Source of the DNA: Helicobacter pylori
GTDB taxonomy: Bacteria; Campylobacterota; Campylobacteria; Campylobacterales; Helicobacteraceae
DNA length: 64,000 nt
Assembly (NCBI RefSeq): GCF_030323545.1
Contig: NZ_CP122954.1
Coordinates: 558,001 to 622,000 of the forward strand
Direction of reading: 5' to 3'
Shown here: piece after piece, positions 28,324 to 37,572 of the stretch
Layout of the letters: each line of letters begins with the position of its first letter
How positions within the stretch are numbered: the first letter of the stretch is position 1
Notes under the pieces: generated by a model
The model's input: the letters and a program-made list of their open reading frames with translations, nothing else
Databases searched by the model: none
What the model was told of the DNA's origin: nothing
Made by a program: the position numbers and the translations under genes

Positions 28324-29052
28324 ATGGAAAAAGCTTATAAAATATTGAGCGTTCAAGAAAACATTTCGCATAAAAAAGCCAAAGCTTTGATTGATTTGGG
28401 GTTAGTGAGTGTAGGGGGGAAGAAATTGATGGTCGCCAGAAAAGAATTGCCCAAAAACACGCATTTTAGCGTCCAAAAGGTTGAAAAACCCAGCGTGATT
28501 TTTGAAGATGAAAACATTCTAGCCCTTTTTAAACCCCCCTTTATAGAGAGCTATGATTTAGCCTCTTTTTTCAAAGGTTGGGTTTTGTTGCACCGCTTGG
28601 ATAAAGAAACAAGCGGAGTGGTTTTATTGGTGAAAGAAAATTCAGAATTCCACTTAAAAGCTAAAAAGGCTTTTAAAAATAGGGCGGTTAAAAAGGAGTA
28701 TTTAGCGCTCGCTCAAGGCATTATAGAAGAAGAGCGAGAAATCAACGCTCCCATTCTCACGATTAAGACCACTAAAGCTTTCAGTAAAATCTCTAAAAAA
28801 GGGCAAGAAGCGGTTACGATCATCACGCCTTTAAAAATCATCAACAAAAAAACCCTTTTAAAAGTGGGAATCAAAACCGGAAGAACCCACCAAATCAGAG
28901 TCCATTTAAAGCACATCAACCACCCCATTATAGGCGATACGCTTTATAATAATGAGCTAGGTTCAGCCAAACGCTTGATGCTCCATGCGCATAAAATCGC
29001 ATTGCTAGGGTATGAATTTGAAGCGATCCCCCCTAAAGAATTTGAAATTTAA
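28324..29052 (+). CDS. RluA-family RNA pseudouridine synthase
   Basis: Converts a uridine in rRNA or tRNA to pseudouridine; the target site cannot be read from sequence. The catalytic motif LHRLDKETSGVVLLV contains the essential Asp, and GRTHQIRVHLKHINHPIIGD is the conserved C-terminal motif. A short S4-like N-terminus (LSVQENISHKKAKALIDLG) precedes the catalytic domain. The 242 residues are short for RluC/RluD-type proteins but complete. ATG is preceded by AAAGGA. Matches HP0956. Confidence 0.9.
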   Translation: MEKAYKILSVQENISHKKAKALIDLGLVSVGGKKLMVARKELPKNTHFSVQKVEKPSVIFEDENILALFKPPFIESYDLASFFKGWVLLHRLDKETSGVVLLVKENSEFHLKAKKAFKNRAVKKEYLALAQGIIEEEREINAPILTIKTTKAFSKISKKGQEAVTIITPLKIINKKTLLKVGIKTGRTHQIRVHLKHINHPIIGDTLYNNELGSAKRLMLHAHKIALLGYEFEAIPPKEFEI

Positions 29053-29061
29053 GGATTGGGC

Positions 29062-29916
29062 ATGAACGCTTGGAATACGATTTATGATCAATTTAACCCT
29101 ATCGCTTTTAGTCTTGGCGGTATTGAAGTGCATTGGTATGGTTTGGCGTATGCGTGCGCGATTGTTATTGCTTTTTATATGGCGTTAAGAATGATCCAAA
29201 AAGACCCTAAGCGCTTCCCCATTGAAAGGAAGGAATTTGAGAGTTATTTTCTATGGGCGGAGCTTGGCATTGTGCTAGGGGCAAGGGTAGGATACATTCT
29301 TATTTATGAGCCTAATTCCAGCTATTATTTGACGCATTTTTGGCAAATCTTTAACCCTTTTGATAGCAATGGGGATTTTGTAGGCATTCGTGGGATGAGC
29401 TATCATGGGGGGTTGGTGGGGTTTTTGATCGCTTCGTATCTTTATAGCCGTAAGGATTTGAAAAAGCTTTTGATTTATTTGGATTTGATTGCGATTAGCC
29501 TGCCTTTAGGGTATGTTTTTGGGAGGATTGGGAATTTTTTAAATCAGGAGCTTGTGGGGAGGGTTGTCCCCAAAGACAGCCATTTAGGGCAAATCATAGG
29601 CATTATGGTGGATAATGAATTGCGTTATCCCAGCCAATTGATTGAAGCGTTTTTAGAGGGGGTTATCGTGTTTTTAATGGTGATGTGGGCTAAAAAACAC
29701 ACCAAAACGCATGGGTTGCTTATTGTGGTTTATGGCTTGGGGTATTCCTTGATGCGCTTTATTGCGGAATTTTACAGAGAGCCAGATAGCCAATTAGGGG
29801 TTTATTTTTTAAATTTGAGCATGGGGCAGATTTTAAGCTTGCTTATGGTAATTGTTTCGTTAGGGATTTTATTGTATGCTACAAAAAATTCTAAAAAAAT
29901 AAAGGAAAATCAATGA
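29062..29916 (+). CDS. lgt: Prolipoprotein diacylglyceryl transferase
   Basis: Inner-membrane enzyme attaching diacylglycerol to the lipobox Cys of prelipoproteins. Seven hydrophobic helices are visible, with the family motifs [23 protein letters not shown] and the signature [14 protein letters not shown]. The start ATG at 29062 has AAGGA six bases upstream; an earlier TTG at 29056 would clash with this spacing. The 284 residues are normal. It overlaps rdxA by ATGA, so rdxA translation is coupled to it. Confidence 0.95.
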   Translation: MNAWNTIYDQFNPIAFSLGGIEVHWYGLAYACAIVIAFYMALRMIQKDPKRFPIERKEFESYFLWAELGIVLGARVGYILIYEPNSSYYLTHFWQIFNPFDSNGDFVGIRGMSYHGGLVGFLIASYLYSRKDLKKLLIYLDLIAISLPLGYVFGRIGNFLNQELVGRVVPKDSHLGQIIGIMVDNELRYPSQLIEAFLEGVIVFLMVMWAKKHTKTHGLLIVVYGLGYSLMRFIAEFYREPDSQLGVYFLNLSMGQILSLLMVIVSLGILLYATKNSKKIKENQ

Positions 29917-30545
29917 AATTTTTGGATCAAGAAAAAAGAAGACAATTACTAAACGAGCGCCATTCTTGCAAGATGTTTGATAGCCATTATGAGTTTTCTA
30001 GCACAGAATTAGAAGAAATCGCTGAAATCGCCAGACTATCGCCAAGCTCTTACAACACGCAGCCATGGCGTTTTGTGATGGTTACGAATAAGGATTTAAA
30101 AAAACAAATTGCAGCGCACAGCTATTTTAATGAAGAAATGATTAAAAGCGCTTCAGCGTTAATGGTAGTATGCCCTTTAAGACCCAGCGAGTTGTTGCCA
30201 CACAGCCACTACATGCAAAATCTCTATCCGGAGTCTTATAAGGTTAGAGTGATTCCGTCTTTTGCTCAAATGCTTGGCGTGAGATTCAACCACAGCATGC
30301 AAAAATTAGAAAGCTATATTTTAGAGCAATGCTATATCGCTGTGGGGCAAATTTGCATGGGCGTGAGTTTAATGGGATTGGATAGTTGCATTATTGGAGG
30401 CTTTGATCCTTTAAAAGTGGGCGAGATTTTAGAAGAGCGTATCAATAAGCCTAAAATCGCATGCTTGATCGCTTTGGGTAAGAGGGTGGCAGAAGCGAGC
30501 CAAAAATCAAGAAAATCAAAGATTGCTGCAATTACTTGGTTGTGA
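29913..30545 (+). CDS. rdxA: Oxygen-insensitive NADPH nitroreductase RdxA (H53R variant)
   Basis: FMN nitroreductase family enzyme that activates metronidazole in H. pylori; its loss is the main route to resistance. The protein is full length at 210 residues with no frameshift. Compared with the susceptible reference as I remember it, residue 53 in [13 protein letters not shown] is Arg in place of His. Others are Pro at 88 (VVCPLRPS), Ser at 98, Lys at 131 and Ala at 205. H53R has been reported in resistant isolates, while 98, 131 and 205 are common polymorphisms. The enzyme may therefore be impaired, but this needs a test. It overlaps lgt by four bases. Confidence 0.95.
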   Translation: MKFLDQEKRRQLLNERHSCKMFDSHYEFSSTELEEIAEIARLSPSSYNTQPWRFVMVTNKDLKKQIAAHSYFNEEMIKSASALMVVCPLRPSELLPHSHYMQNLYPESYKVRVIPSFAQMLGVRFNHSMQKLESYILEQCYIAVGQICMGVSLMGLDSCIIGGFDPLKVGEILEERINKPKIACLIALGKRVAEASQKSRKSKIAAITWL

Positions 30546-30571
30546 TTAAACGAAATTAAAAACTTTTTAAC

Positions 30572-30577
30572 TATAAT
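30572..30577 (+). promoter_or_regulatory. Promoter (-10) of the HP0953-like gene
   Basis: TATAAT in a TTTAACTATAATC context, 35 bases before the TTG start of the exported protein gene that follows rdxA. Confidence 0.5.
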
Positions 30578-30612
30578 CAAACCTAAATAATTAAGGTTTA
30601 AGAGGTGGTATT

Positions 30613-31179
30613 TTGTTTAAAAGAATGGTTTTAATCGCTCTTTTAGGGGTGTTTTCAAGCGTTTCATTAAGCGGTAAGAGTCTTTTAAGAGATGATGGGA
30701 TTTTAGTCTCTGATTTAAAGGGCATGAAATCAGAATTATCTGATGCTCCTGCTTGGGTTTTTGAAGACCCTAAAGTCCCTTATGAAGAGATGGGCGTGGC
30801 GTATATCCCTGTTAATAATAAATATTTAGGGATTGAACAAGCGACTTTGAACGCTAAATTGAGCTTGATCGTGGTTTTTCATGAAATCATGATAAAGTAT
30901 AAAAAACGCTTCATGGAGCAATTCCATGAGTCCGAGCAAACGACTACGAATATCAGCTACGCTATCTATAATTACCTAGCGACTAAGATCCAGGTATCCG
31001 ACACCTATACGAATTTAAAATCGGAGGTGGCTGTGGTGAAAATCAAGCTAGTGGGTTGCCAGATTGAGCAAATCAAAAGGTATTTAAAAGCGAGCGTTGA
31101 AAACCTTAACGATAATGAAATCGCTTACATCGCTAAGGTCGCTCAAAAAGAATTTGGTAGCGTTTGCGCGTTAAGGTAG
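30613..31179 (+). CDS. Exported hypothetical protein (HP0953-like)
   Basis: 188 residues with a signal peptide (MVLIALLGVFSSVSLSG after Phe-Lys-Arg). Start is TTG at 30613 behind AGAGG. Using the later ATG would remove the positive residues that precede the hydrophobic core. The mature part has the pattern DAPAWVFEDP and an alternating helix/strand region, with Cys at two places (VGCQIEQI and FGSVCALR end) that could form a disulfide. It recalls the LPP20-like fold of H. pylori exported proteins, but that is only an impression. No function can be assigned. Confidence 0.7.
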   Translation: MFKRMVLIALLGVFSSVSLSGKSLLRDDGILVSDLKGMKSELSDAPAWVFEDPKVPYEEMGVAYIPVNNKYLGIEQATLNAKLSLIVVFHEIMIKYKKRFMEQFHESEQTTTNISYAIYNYLATKIQVSDTYTNLKSEVAVVKIKLVGCQIEQIKRYLKASVENLNDNEIAYIAKVAQKEFGSVCALR

Positions 31180-31181
31180 TT

Positions 31182-31838
31182 TTATAGCATTCTAGCGAGC
31201 ATGTTTAGGGCATGCTCTACGCTTTTATTTTGAATGCTTTCTCTGCTCCCTTCAAAAAAACAGCGATCAATTAAAGCTTGAGATCCTAACTTTTGCACAC
31301 CAATATAAATCGTGCCTACAGGATTAGCCTTGTTCCCCCCATTAGGGCCAGCCACCCCACTGATCGCAAGCGCTAAATTGACTTTAAAATTGAAAAACAC
31401 GCCTGATAGCATTTCTTTCACGCATTCTTCGCTATAAACCCCAAAGACTTTTAAAGTCGTGGCATTAACTTTCAATAATTCGCGCTTCACCTCTTCATTG
31501 TAACACACAACACCCCCCATAAAAACCGCTGAAGCCCCGCTAATGGAAGTGAATGCATGCGATAATAACCCCCCAGAGCAGCTTTCAGCCACCGCAATTT
31601 TTAAATCTAAAGATTTCAAGTGCTCTATTAAAGCGTTTGCACTTTTTTTGCGATCGTCTAATTCCACAATATTGGAGTTAAAAAGCGTTTTAAGATAGAT
31701 TCTCGCTTGTTGGATATTCTCGCCTTTTAATTCAATGCAATCTTCTTTGACTTGAGCGAGAATGTCCAATCGTTCCAATTCTTTTTCAATCAAAATAAAA
31801 CCGCTCTCATTATCCATATTCAAAAATTTAAATTTCAT
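31182..31838 (-). CDS. CinA C-terminal-domain protein (nicotinamide-nucleotide amidase-like)
   Basis: The C-terminal 155 residues match the CinA/PncC domain, which hydrolyses NMN to nicotinate mononucleotide in NAD recycling. The active-site motif KIAVAESCSGGLLSHAF, the GGVVCYNEEVK segment and the SGVAGPNGGNKANPVGTIYI loop are all seen. Before it is a 60-residue N-terminal extension not obviously part of the family. At 218 residues it is longer than stand-alone PncC and lacks the MoCF-like domain of full CinA. It is convergent with the HP0953-like gene, with a two-base gap between stops. Leftward with recO. Matches HP0952. Confidence 0.85.
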   Translation of the reverse strand: MKFKFLNMDNESGFILIEKELERLDILAQVKEDCIELKGENIQQARIYLKTLFNSNIVELDDRKKSANALIEHLKSLDLKIAVAESCSGGLLSHAFTSISGASAVFMGGVVCYNEEVKRELLKVNATTLKVFGVYSEECVKEMLSGVFFNFKVNLALAISGVAGPNGGNKANPVGTIYIGVQKLGSQALIDRCFFEGSRESIQNKSVEHALNMLARML

Positions 31839-31848
31839 TTTTAACCTT

Positions 31849-32463
31849 TCAAAACCCTAAATTCAGCGTGCGCCATAATTCTTCCACTTCTTCTATTTCT
31901 AAACCAATCGTGCTTTGAGTGCGAAAAAAAGCTTGGATTTTTTCTAAATCCAGGCTTTTAGTTTTCAAACAAGAGGGGTGCGCTAGAATAAACCCTTGCG
32001 CTAAAGCGACGGAACGCTCTAATTTTGCATCGCATAAAAAACAAGAATTGTAACTTTGCAAGCGCCCTTCAAAATTCAAAAGCGTTGCATACATTTCTAA
32101 AACCACTCTCAAGGGGTGCTGTTTGGAGAGTTTGTTAGCCCCATCATCTAAAGTGTCAAAATAGATGCTATCCAAAAAATGCACGCCCTCTAAATGCCTA
32201 AACAAGAGAGCGCAAAAGCGTTGCCAAAAAAACAAGCGCTCCATTTCTCTTTCCCAAATATAGCCTAAATGCAAAATATTCCTTAACTTGGGTAAAAATT
32301 TATCATCGTTTTCTTCTTCAAAATCAATTTTACGCCCCACATTCAGCACGCTATGGCGTTTGCCGTAGAAACGATAGAGGGTTTTGAGCTGGTTTTTGGT
32401 TAAAACGCGCACGATCAAATCTTCATCTCTTATGCTTTGTGTTTGTAAAAGAAACCCTTGCAT
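31849..32463 (-). CDS. recO: DNA repair protein RecO
   Basis: RecO loads RecA on SSB-coated DNA together with RecR, and is short and divergent in Helicobacter. The N-terminal OB-fold opening (MQGFLLQTQSIRDEDLIVRV) and the Lys-rich YRFYGKRHSVLN region are seen. A Cys pair (CFLCDA) marks the zinc-like centre. I chose 32463, which is preceded by AAGAG. An upstream in-frame start would add 12 residues rich in Ile/Leu. The 204 residues match the H. pylori form. Divergent from accD and ahead of the CinA-like gene. Confidence 0.85.
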   Translation of the reverse strand: MQGFLLQTQSIRDEDLIVRVLTKNQLKTLYRFYGKRHSVLNVGRKIDFEEENDDKFLPKLRNILHLGYIWEREMERLFFWQRFCALLFRHLEGVHFLDSIYFDTLDDGANKLSKQHPLRVVLEMYATLLNFEGRLQSYNSCFLCDAKLERSVALAQGFILAHPSCLKTKSLDLEKIQAFFRTQSTIGLEIEEVEELWRTLNLGF

Positions 32464-32507
32464 CACTACTCTTAAGCTAATTTTGTTTATTATAAGCAAA
32501 ACTTGGA

Positions 32508-32513
32508 TACAAT
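32508..32513 (+). promoter_or_regulatory. Promoter (-10) of accD
   Basis: TACAAT in a TTGGATACAATCC context, 36 bases before the accD ATG, in the recO/accD divergent gap. An AT-rich stretch just before it could also serve recO on the other strand. Confidence 0.5.
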
Positions 32514-32543
32514 CCTAATAAAACTGCAAAATTAAGGAAAAAC

Positions 32544-33413
32544 ATGGGATTTGCAGATTTCTTTAAAAATTTTAAGATCAATAAATTGCGGACAGCGCCA
32601 AGTAAGGAAGAACAGCCAAGCCATTGGGTGAAATGCCCTAAATGTTATGCGTTAATGTATCATAAAGAAGTGTTTGGCAAATACAGCGTGTGTTTGAAAT
32701 GCCATTACCATTTCCGCATGAAGGCGGCTGAAAGGATTGAATTTCTATGCGATGTGGGGAGTTTTGAAGAGTTTGACAAGCACTTACGGCCTAATGACCC
32801 TTTAAATTTCGTGGATAAAGAGAGCTATAAACAACGCATTAAAAAATACGAAAAAAGGACTAACCGCCCAAGCTCAGTGATCAGCGGTGAGGCTAAAATT
32901 AATCGCATGCCTTTGCAGATCGTGGTGTTTGATTTTAGCTTTATGGGGGGGAGTTTAGGCTCTGTGGAAGGCGAAAAGATTGTAAGAGCGATCAATCGCG
33001 CGGTCGCTAAAAGAGAAGCGTTATTGATTGTTTCAGCGAGTGGGGGGGCTAGGATGCAAGAATCCACTTATTCGCTCATGCAAATGGCTAAAACGAGTGC
33101 GGCTTTGAATCGATTGAGTGAGGCCAAACTCCCTTTCATTTCGCTCTTAAGCGATCCCACTTATGGGGGCGTTAGCGCGTCTTTTGCTTTTTTAGGGGAT
33201 CTCATTATCGCAGAGCCTGGGGCGATGATAGGTTTTGCAGGGCCTAGGGTGATTAAGCAAACTATAGGGGCGGATTTGCCTGAGGGCTTCCAAACAGCGG
33301 AATTTTTATTAGAGCATGGCTTGATTGATATGATTGTGCATAGGAAGGATTTGAAAAAAACTTTGAGCGATTTGATCGCTATGATGATGCATAAGACTTC
33401 AAAGATTTTTTAA
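32544..33413 (+). CDS. accD: Acetyl-CoA carboxylase carboxyltransferase subunit beta
   Basis: Beta subunit of the carboxyltransferase that makes malonyl-CoA for fatty acid synthesis. The N-terminal C4 zinc ribbon (WVKCPKCYALMYHK ... YSVCLKCHYHF) is followed by the crotonase-fold domain. The conserved IVSASGGARMQESTYSLMQM and AEPGAMIGFAGPRVI lie there. ATG is preceded by AAGGAAA. The 289 residues are typical. accA is not in this window. Confidence 0.96.
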   Translation: MGFADFFKNFKINKLRTAPSKEEQPSHWVKCPKCYALMYHKEVFGKYSVCLKCHYHFRMKAAERIEFLCDVGSFEEFDKHLRPNDPLNFVDKESYKQRIKKYEKRTNRPSSVISGEAKINRMPLQIVVFDFSFMGGSLGSVEGEKIVRAINRAVAKREALLIVSASGGARMQESTYSLMQMAKTSAALNRLSEAKLPFISLLSDPTYGGVSASFAFLGDLIIAEPGAMIGFAGPRVIKQTIGADLPEGFQTAEFLLEHGLIDMIVHRKDLKKTLSDLIAMMMHKTSKIF

Positions 33414-33426
33414 AGTTTTAACATTG

Positions 33427-33879
33427 ATGCGTTGCGTGGTGTATTCTATCGCTAAAAGTTCGCCTTTAGAGTTAGTGAAAATCTATCAAAAGCAATGCAG
33501 GCAATTTGATTGCGAGCTGGAATTAGTGGATTTATTCCCTAAAAATACCGCCAACGCTCAAAAAATCTCTAGAGAACTCGCTCAAAAAAGCTACTCTCTA
33601 GCCTTTGAGCCGTATTTAAACCCTAAGGCAAAAAACATTGCTTTACACCCTAAAGCTCAAAGGGGCGATAGTTTTGCGTTTAGTAAAATGTTAGAAAATC
33701 ATCTTAATATTAATTTTTTTATCGCTGGAGCGTATGGGTTTGAAGAAAATTTTTTAAAGGATTGTCAAGCTTGGAGTTTGAGCGAGATGACTTTTAGCCA
33801 TGAAGTGGCTAAAATTGTTTTATGCGAGCAAATCTATAGGGCTTTAAGCATTATTTTTAAGCATCCATACCATAAATAG
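33427..33879 (+). CDS. rlmH: 23S rRNA (pseudouridine1915-N3) methyltransferase RlmH
   Basis: SPOUT methyltransferase acting on 23S rRNA helix 69. The C-terminal knot motif is recognisable: FIAGAYGFEENFLKDCQAWS and LSEMTFSHEVAKIVLCEQIY followed by the ending HPYHK, the classic RlmH terminus. The conserved N-terminal part is more divergent than in E. coli. The ATG at 33427 gives 150 residues; a TTG one codon upstream is possible, and no strong ribosome binding site decides the start. It follows accD after 13 bases. Matches HP0949. Confidence 0.88.
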   Translation: MRCVVYSIAKSSPLELVKIYQKQCRQFDCELELVDLFPKNTANAQKISRELAQKSYSLAFEPYLNPKAKNIALHPKAQRGDSFAFSKMLENHLNINFFIAGAYGFEENFLKDCQAWSLSEMTFSHEVAKIVLCEQIYRALSIIFKHPYHK

Positions 33880-33888
33880 GAGGTGCGC

Positions 33889-34902
33889 ATGCGTTTTTAC
33901 ATTATCTTTACATTTTTGTTCATTGTGGGTTTTGGCGTGTTTGTTTATAGCATCGATCCGCAAGCTTATGGCTTCAATTTAGGGAGCTACAGCTTTAATT
34001 TTCCCATTGCCGTATGGCTTATGGGTGTTTTGGGCATGTTCGCTTTTTTTTCATGGGTTTTTTTATTCAAGCACAATCTCAGCCATAAAATCCGCTTATA
34101 CCATGAAAAAAGGGATTTTGACAAATTGCTCAAACAAATCCTATCTCAAGACACTCAAAAGACTTTTTTAAAAACGAAATTTAAAAGCGATCTCGCTAAA
34201 AACCTTTCTCAAATCTTGGCCCGCTATGATTTAAAGGCTGATTTAAACACGCCAAATAGCGGGTGCGAAAAAGTGGATAACCTTTTTAAGCATTACCACA
34301 ATATAGAAAATAACACTCTTGAACCTAAAGATCACGATAAGCACTCTTTAGCTTATGATCATGCTTATTTTTCTAAACGCTTGAAAGCTTTTATCCATAA
34401 TGACTTAAAAAACGCCTTTGAAGTTTTAACAAACGTGCAAATCCCTTTGGAATTACGCCGCTACGCTTTTACAGAAATCGCCCAAAAAGGCAGCAAAAAA
34501 GAGGTTTTAAAGGCTTTGAATGCGATGCAAGATAACTTGGATAAAGAGTGCGTGAAGTCTTTTTTAAAAGCCTTTTTTGAAAAATCTTTAAACACAGACA
34601 CTTTAAAGATTTCAGAGCTTTGCAAAAGGGTGGGTTATGACAAGAACGATTATTTAAAGCTCGCGCAAAAAGCACAAAAATTTCTTGTCCCCGATCAATG
34701 GTTCCGATTTTTTGAGATTTTAAGCCAAGAAGACGATAAGGCGCAAAAAGCCTTTTTATTCGTGTTGTTGGAATTAGAAATGAACGATCTCGCTAAGGAG
34801 CATCTAGCGGTTTTATCCTTTGAAGAATACATGCTTTTAAACGCTTACATGGATTTGAAACAAGAGCATAAAAAAGCTTATAAATTAGAAGCGTTTTTGT
34901 AG
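33889..34902 (+). CDS. Two-helix membrane protein with LapA-like N-terminus and helical tail
   Basis: 337 residues. The start ATG at 33889 has AGGAGG six bases upstream. Two N-terminal membrane helices (FYIIFTFLFIVGFGVFVYSI and PIAVWLMGVLGMFAFFSWVF) are separated by a loop in which short beta-like sequence repeats (YGFNLGSYSFNF). This layout resembles the LapA/DUF1049 domain involved in LPS assembly. The remaining 250 residues are alpha-helical, with repeat-like units (KAFIHNDLKNAFEVL, AQKGSKKEVLKAL). The LapA link is inference. It is preceded by rlmH at ten bases. Matches HP0948, a hypothetical protein. Confidence 0.65.
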   Translation: MRFYIIFTFLFIVGFGVFVYSIDPQAYGFNLGSYSFNFPIAVWLMGVLGMFAFFSWVFLFKHNLSHKIRLYHEKRDFDKLLKQILSQDTQKTFLKTKFKSDLAKNLSQILARYDLKADLNTPNSGCEKVDNLFKHYHNIENNTLEPKDHDKHSLAYDHAYFSKRLKAFIHNDLKNAFEVLTNVQIPLELRRYAFTEIAQKGSKKEVLKALNAMQDNLDKECVKSFLKAFFEKSLNTDTLKISELCKRVGYDKNDYLKLAQKAQKFLVPDQWFRFFEILSQEDDKAQKAFLFVLLELEMNDLAKEHLAVLSFEEYMLLNAYMDLKQEHKKAYKLEAFL

Positions 34903-35279
34903 GGGGTTTGTTTTGCTTCATATTTTTAGGGCAGATAGAAATAGATGATTACAAAAAATTCAAGAAATGGGCTGATGGAGTCGCTCTTAGCACTAAATGA
35001 TAAGAAGAAAGACACCAATCCTTTAAACCTTGATGGAACTGATCCTAAAAGAAACAACTAAAGCCAAAATACGCTATAACCCACCATAAAAAGTTTTAGT
35101 AACCCGTATTTGATAAAAACAAAAGCCTTTTTATTTTCTTCTATGAATTTTTATCCATATCTTGAAAACACTCCACTCAATCAATACGAAGAGTCCTAAG
35201 AAGATTTAAAAAAGGCTAAAAAATAAATTTGTGTTTTTAAAAGATAATAAGGGTATTAAAGAATACCCCAAACAACGCT
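34903..35279. other. Decayed interval after HP0948-like gene
   Basis: 377 bases with only short fragments. The best open stretch is 34945-35061 on the plus strand, ATG to TAA. It encodes 38 hydrophilic residues (begins MITKNSRNGLMESLLALNDK), with no clear ribosome binding site. A second fragment near 35140 starts MNFYPYLENTPLNQY. These look like remains of a lost gene. No RNA gene or terminator is certain. Confidence 0.4.
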
Positions 35280-35674
35280 TTAAAAACGCACCACCATAGT
35301 GGCCATGTATGAGCCTGATTTGAAGTTGCTAGGAGCACCTTCAGGCAATTTGATATGGAAATACTTTTGACAACCATTGATCGCTTTTTCATAATTTTTA
35401 GTGAAAGAATGATGGTGGCGGTTTTCCAAAGGCCCTTTCATGTGTTTGCTCATTAAAGCAGAATGCTTCAATTTGACAAACAGAAGCAAGTTTTCACCGA
35501 ACAACGACTTCATCGTGAAAGCGAACGCTCGTTTGTAAAATGTCCGTTTGTCAATATCAATCCCAATAATCCCACTTCCAGCCGAATAGACTAAAGGTTT
35601 TGAATACAATCTCAGATCATCGCCACTCAAAACGCTCAACAAAATCCCTAAACTTATTAGTGTCCTAACCCCAT
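35280..35674 (-). pseudogene. Exported hypothetical protein with start out of frame by one G
   Basis: From 35642 inward a 120-residue frame is open (ends YMATMVVRF), but its only in-frame starts are TTG codons lacking a ribosome binding site. The ATG at 35674 follows AAGGAAAG well and leads into GGGG, then immediately stops. With one extra G (five) the reading becomes a proper signal peptide (VRTLISLGILLSVLSG) continuous with the rest. The mature part has several aromatic and basic residues and a single Cys (AINGCQKYF). Family unknown. Either a simple indel or a slippable switch. Confidence 0.6.
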
Positions 35675-35956
35675 TTTCTTTCCTTAAGATATAACATTAT
35701 CCGTTTCACAGATAAGGAAATTTAACTTAAAACACCTTAACGATTGATTAAAAAATTAAAAAAAAAATGTATTTTTTTAAAAAGCGTTACTCTTTAGAGA
35801 TTTGTGGAGATTTTTATAATTGATGGTTATTTTTGAATAACTTTTTTTAATTGATTGGTAATAAAATAAGACTCTTTTTTAATCCAGTAGGGATCGCTAA
35901 AACCTTATTTTAATTTTAAAAAATGGGATTTTTAAATTTTTAGGTCAATGCCCAAT

Positions 35957-37447
35957 TTAAGTTTTTAGATTTTCACCATAAAACCTTTTTAAAAGATAAA
36001 ACACCCCCACAAGCAAAGCCACACCGATTAAAAGAGCGAGCGAGCGCGAATGCATAAAACTTGCCACCCCCAAACTCACCGCACTGCAAAGCATCGCAAT
36101 GGTCGCATAAGGAAGTTGTGTGATGAAATGGCTTTGCACCGAACACCCTGCCCCCGTAGCCGATAGTATAGTCGTGTCAGAAATGGGGCTTGTGTGATCG
36201 CCATAAACCGCGCCTGAGAGGATCGCTGAAACAATCAAAATAATATCGCTTTCATTGGCCATGCCCGCTCCAATGGGCAGCATGATCGCAAACGCTCCCC
36301 AGCTTGTGCCGGTAGAAAAAGCGATAAACCCAGAAATTAAAAAAAAGATTAAAGGCATATACGCATCTCCCCCACTATTTAAAAATCCCTTGCTGATGTG
36401 GGCCAAGTAAAGCCCCGTTTGAGCGTCATCTCTGATCACAGGCCCAATAGCCCAAGCGAGCGTTAAGACTAGTATCGCTGGTCCCACACTCTTAAAGCCT
36501 TCAACAATAAGTTTAAAAAAACTCCCTTTTTCTAAAAACCTATAAACTAAAAGATAGGTGATAATGAGTGAAAACAGCCCTCCATAAAAGAGCGAAAAAC
36601 TCGCATCAGTGTTTTTTAAGACCACTCCAGTATAAAAAATCAATGATGAAATGGACACGATCAATAATAAAATAGAAAGGGGTAACAGGCTTAAGGGGGC
36701 TAGTTTTGAAGAGCTTTCTTCTTGTTCGCTATAAAAATCCTTCACGCCTATGTTTTGATACTTCCTCATGCTAGGGAGGTTGATTTGCCATAAAATGGTG
36801 AGAAAGACCGCAATGAGCGCAAAAATCGCATAATAATTACTGCTTAAGCTTTGCACAAGCACCGAAAAACTATCTTTTAATAAGGGCGAGCTGTCGTTAT
36901 TCATGATCCCCATAATATACGCCCCCCAGCTAGAAATGGGGACTAATAAGCACACCGGCGCTGAAGTGGAGTCTATAATATAAGCCAAGCGCTCTCGTGT
37001 GGAGTTATGGGCGTCGTTTAAAGACTTTGAGATTTGCCCCACGGTTAGAGCGTTAAAATAATCATCTACAAAAATAATAATGCCTGAAAAAAAAGCGATA
37101 AATTCGGGGGTTTTAGCGTTTTTAGAGTATTTTTTGGCTTTTTTAACAAAGTTTTGCACGCTACCGGATTTTAAAATCACTTGGCTTAAGATGCCTAAAA
37201 AGATTAAAAACCCAAAAACATAAAGGTTGGAAAGATTGAAATGAAGCCCTTTTTCTGGCTCGTAAGTGTAAAAAACGGAAGTGATTTTATGATAAATATA
37301 TTCTACGAGTTGGGAAAGGTGTAACGAATGCATTAAAACAGCGCTCACTAAAATGCCCACAAATAACGAGAGTGCGACTCTTTTAGTAAAAACCACCATT
37401 AAAATAACGCTAAGAGGAACAATGAGGCTTGATGCTGACAATCCCAC
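35957..37447 (-). CDS. NhaC-type Na+/H+ antiporter family membrane protein
   Basis: 496 residues with about 12 hydrophobic helices. The Na_H_antiporter (NhaC) family motifs are seen as FFSGIIIFVDDYFNALTVG, then IIDSTSAPVCLLVPISSWGA, STGTSWGAFAIMLPIGAGMA and VYGDHTSPISDTTILS. Members exchange Na+ (or other substrates such as lactate/malate) for protons. The GTG at 37447 is chosen because AAAGGA lies nine bases upstream; the alternative TTG two codons later is weaker. The 282 bases downstream of it are AT-rich with an AAAAAATGGG core like that in the dynamin-island repeats. Matches HP0946. Confidence 0.85.
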   Translation of the reverse strand: MGLSASSLIVPLSVILMVVFTKRVALSLFVGILVSAVLMHSLHLSQLVEYIYHKITSVFYTYEPEKGLHFNLSNLYVFGFLIFLGILSQVILKSGSVQNFVKKAKKYSKNAKTPEFIAFFSGIIIFVDDYFNALTVGQISKSLNDAHNSTRERLAYIIDSTSAPVCLLVPISSWGAYIMGIMNNDSSPLLKDSFSVLVQSLSSNYYAIFALIAVFLTILWQINLPSMRKYQNIGVKDFYSEQEESSSKLAPLSLLPLSILLLIVSISSLIFYTGVVLKNTDASFSLFYGGLFSLIITYLLVYRFLEKGSFFKLIVEGFKSVGPAILVLTLAWAIGPVIRDDAQTGLYLAHISKGFLNSGGDAYMPLIFFLISGFIAFSTGTSWGAFAIMLPIGAGMANESDIILIVSAILSGAVYGDHTSPISDTTILSATGAGCSVQSHFITQLPYATIAMLCSAVSLGVASFMHSRSLALLIGVALLVGVFYLLKRFYGENLKT

Positions 37448-37572
37448 CGAATAAAATCCTTTAAACTAATCTTTAAATTTCAATTAAAAGAGACAATCAA
37501 TATTCACAAAATTCTTTGTTAAAAGAAGAGATGAATTTGCCAAAACAAATCGCTTAAAAGATTTTAATCAAG

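Noticed and set aside
28324-29052. RluA-type gene regarded as truncated
   Set aside because: Although short, it has both the catalytic and the C-terminal motifs and a normal start, so it is complete.
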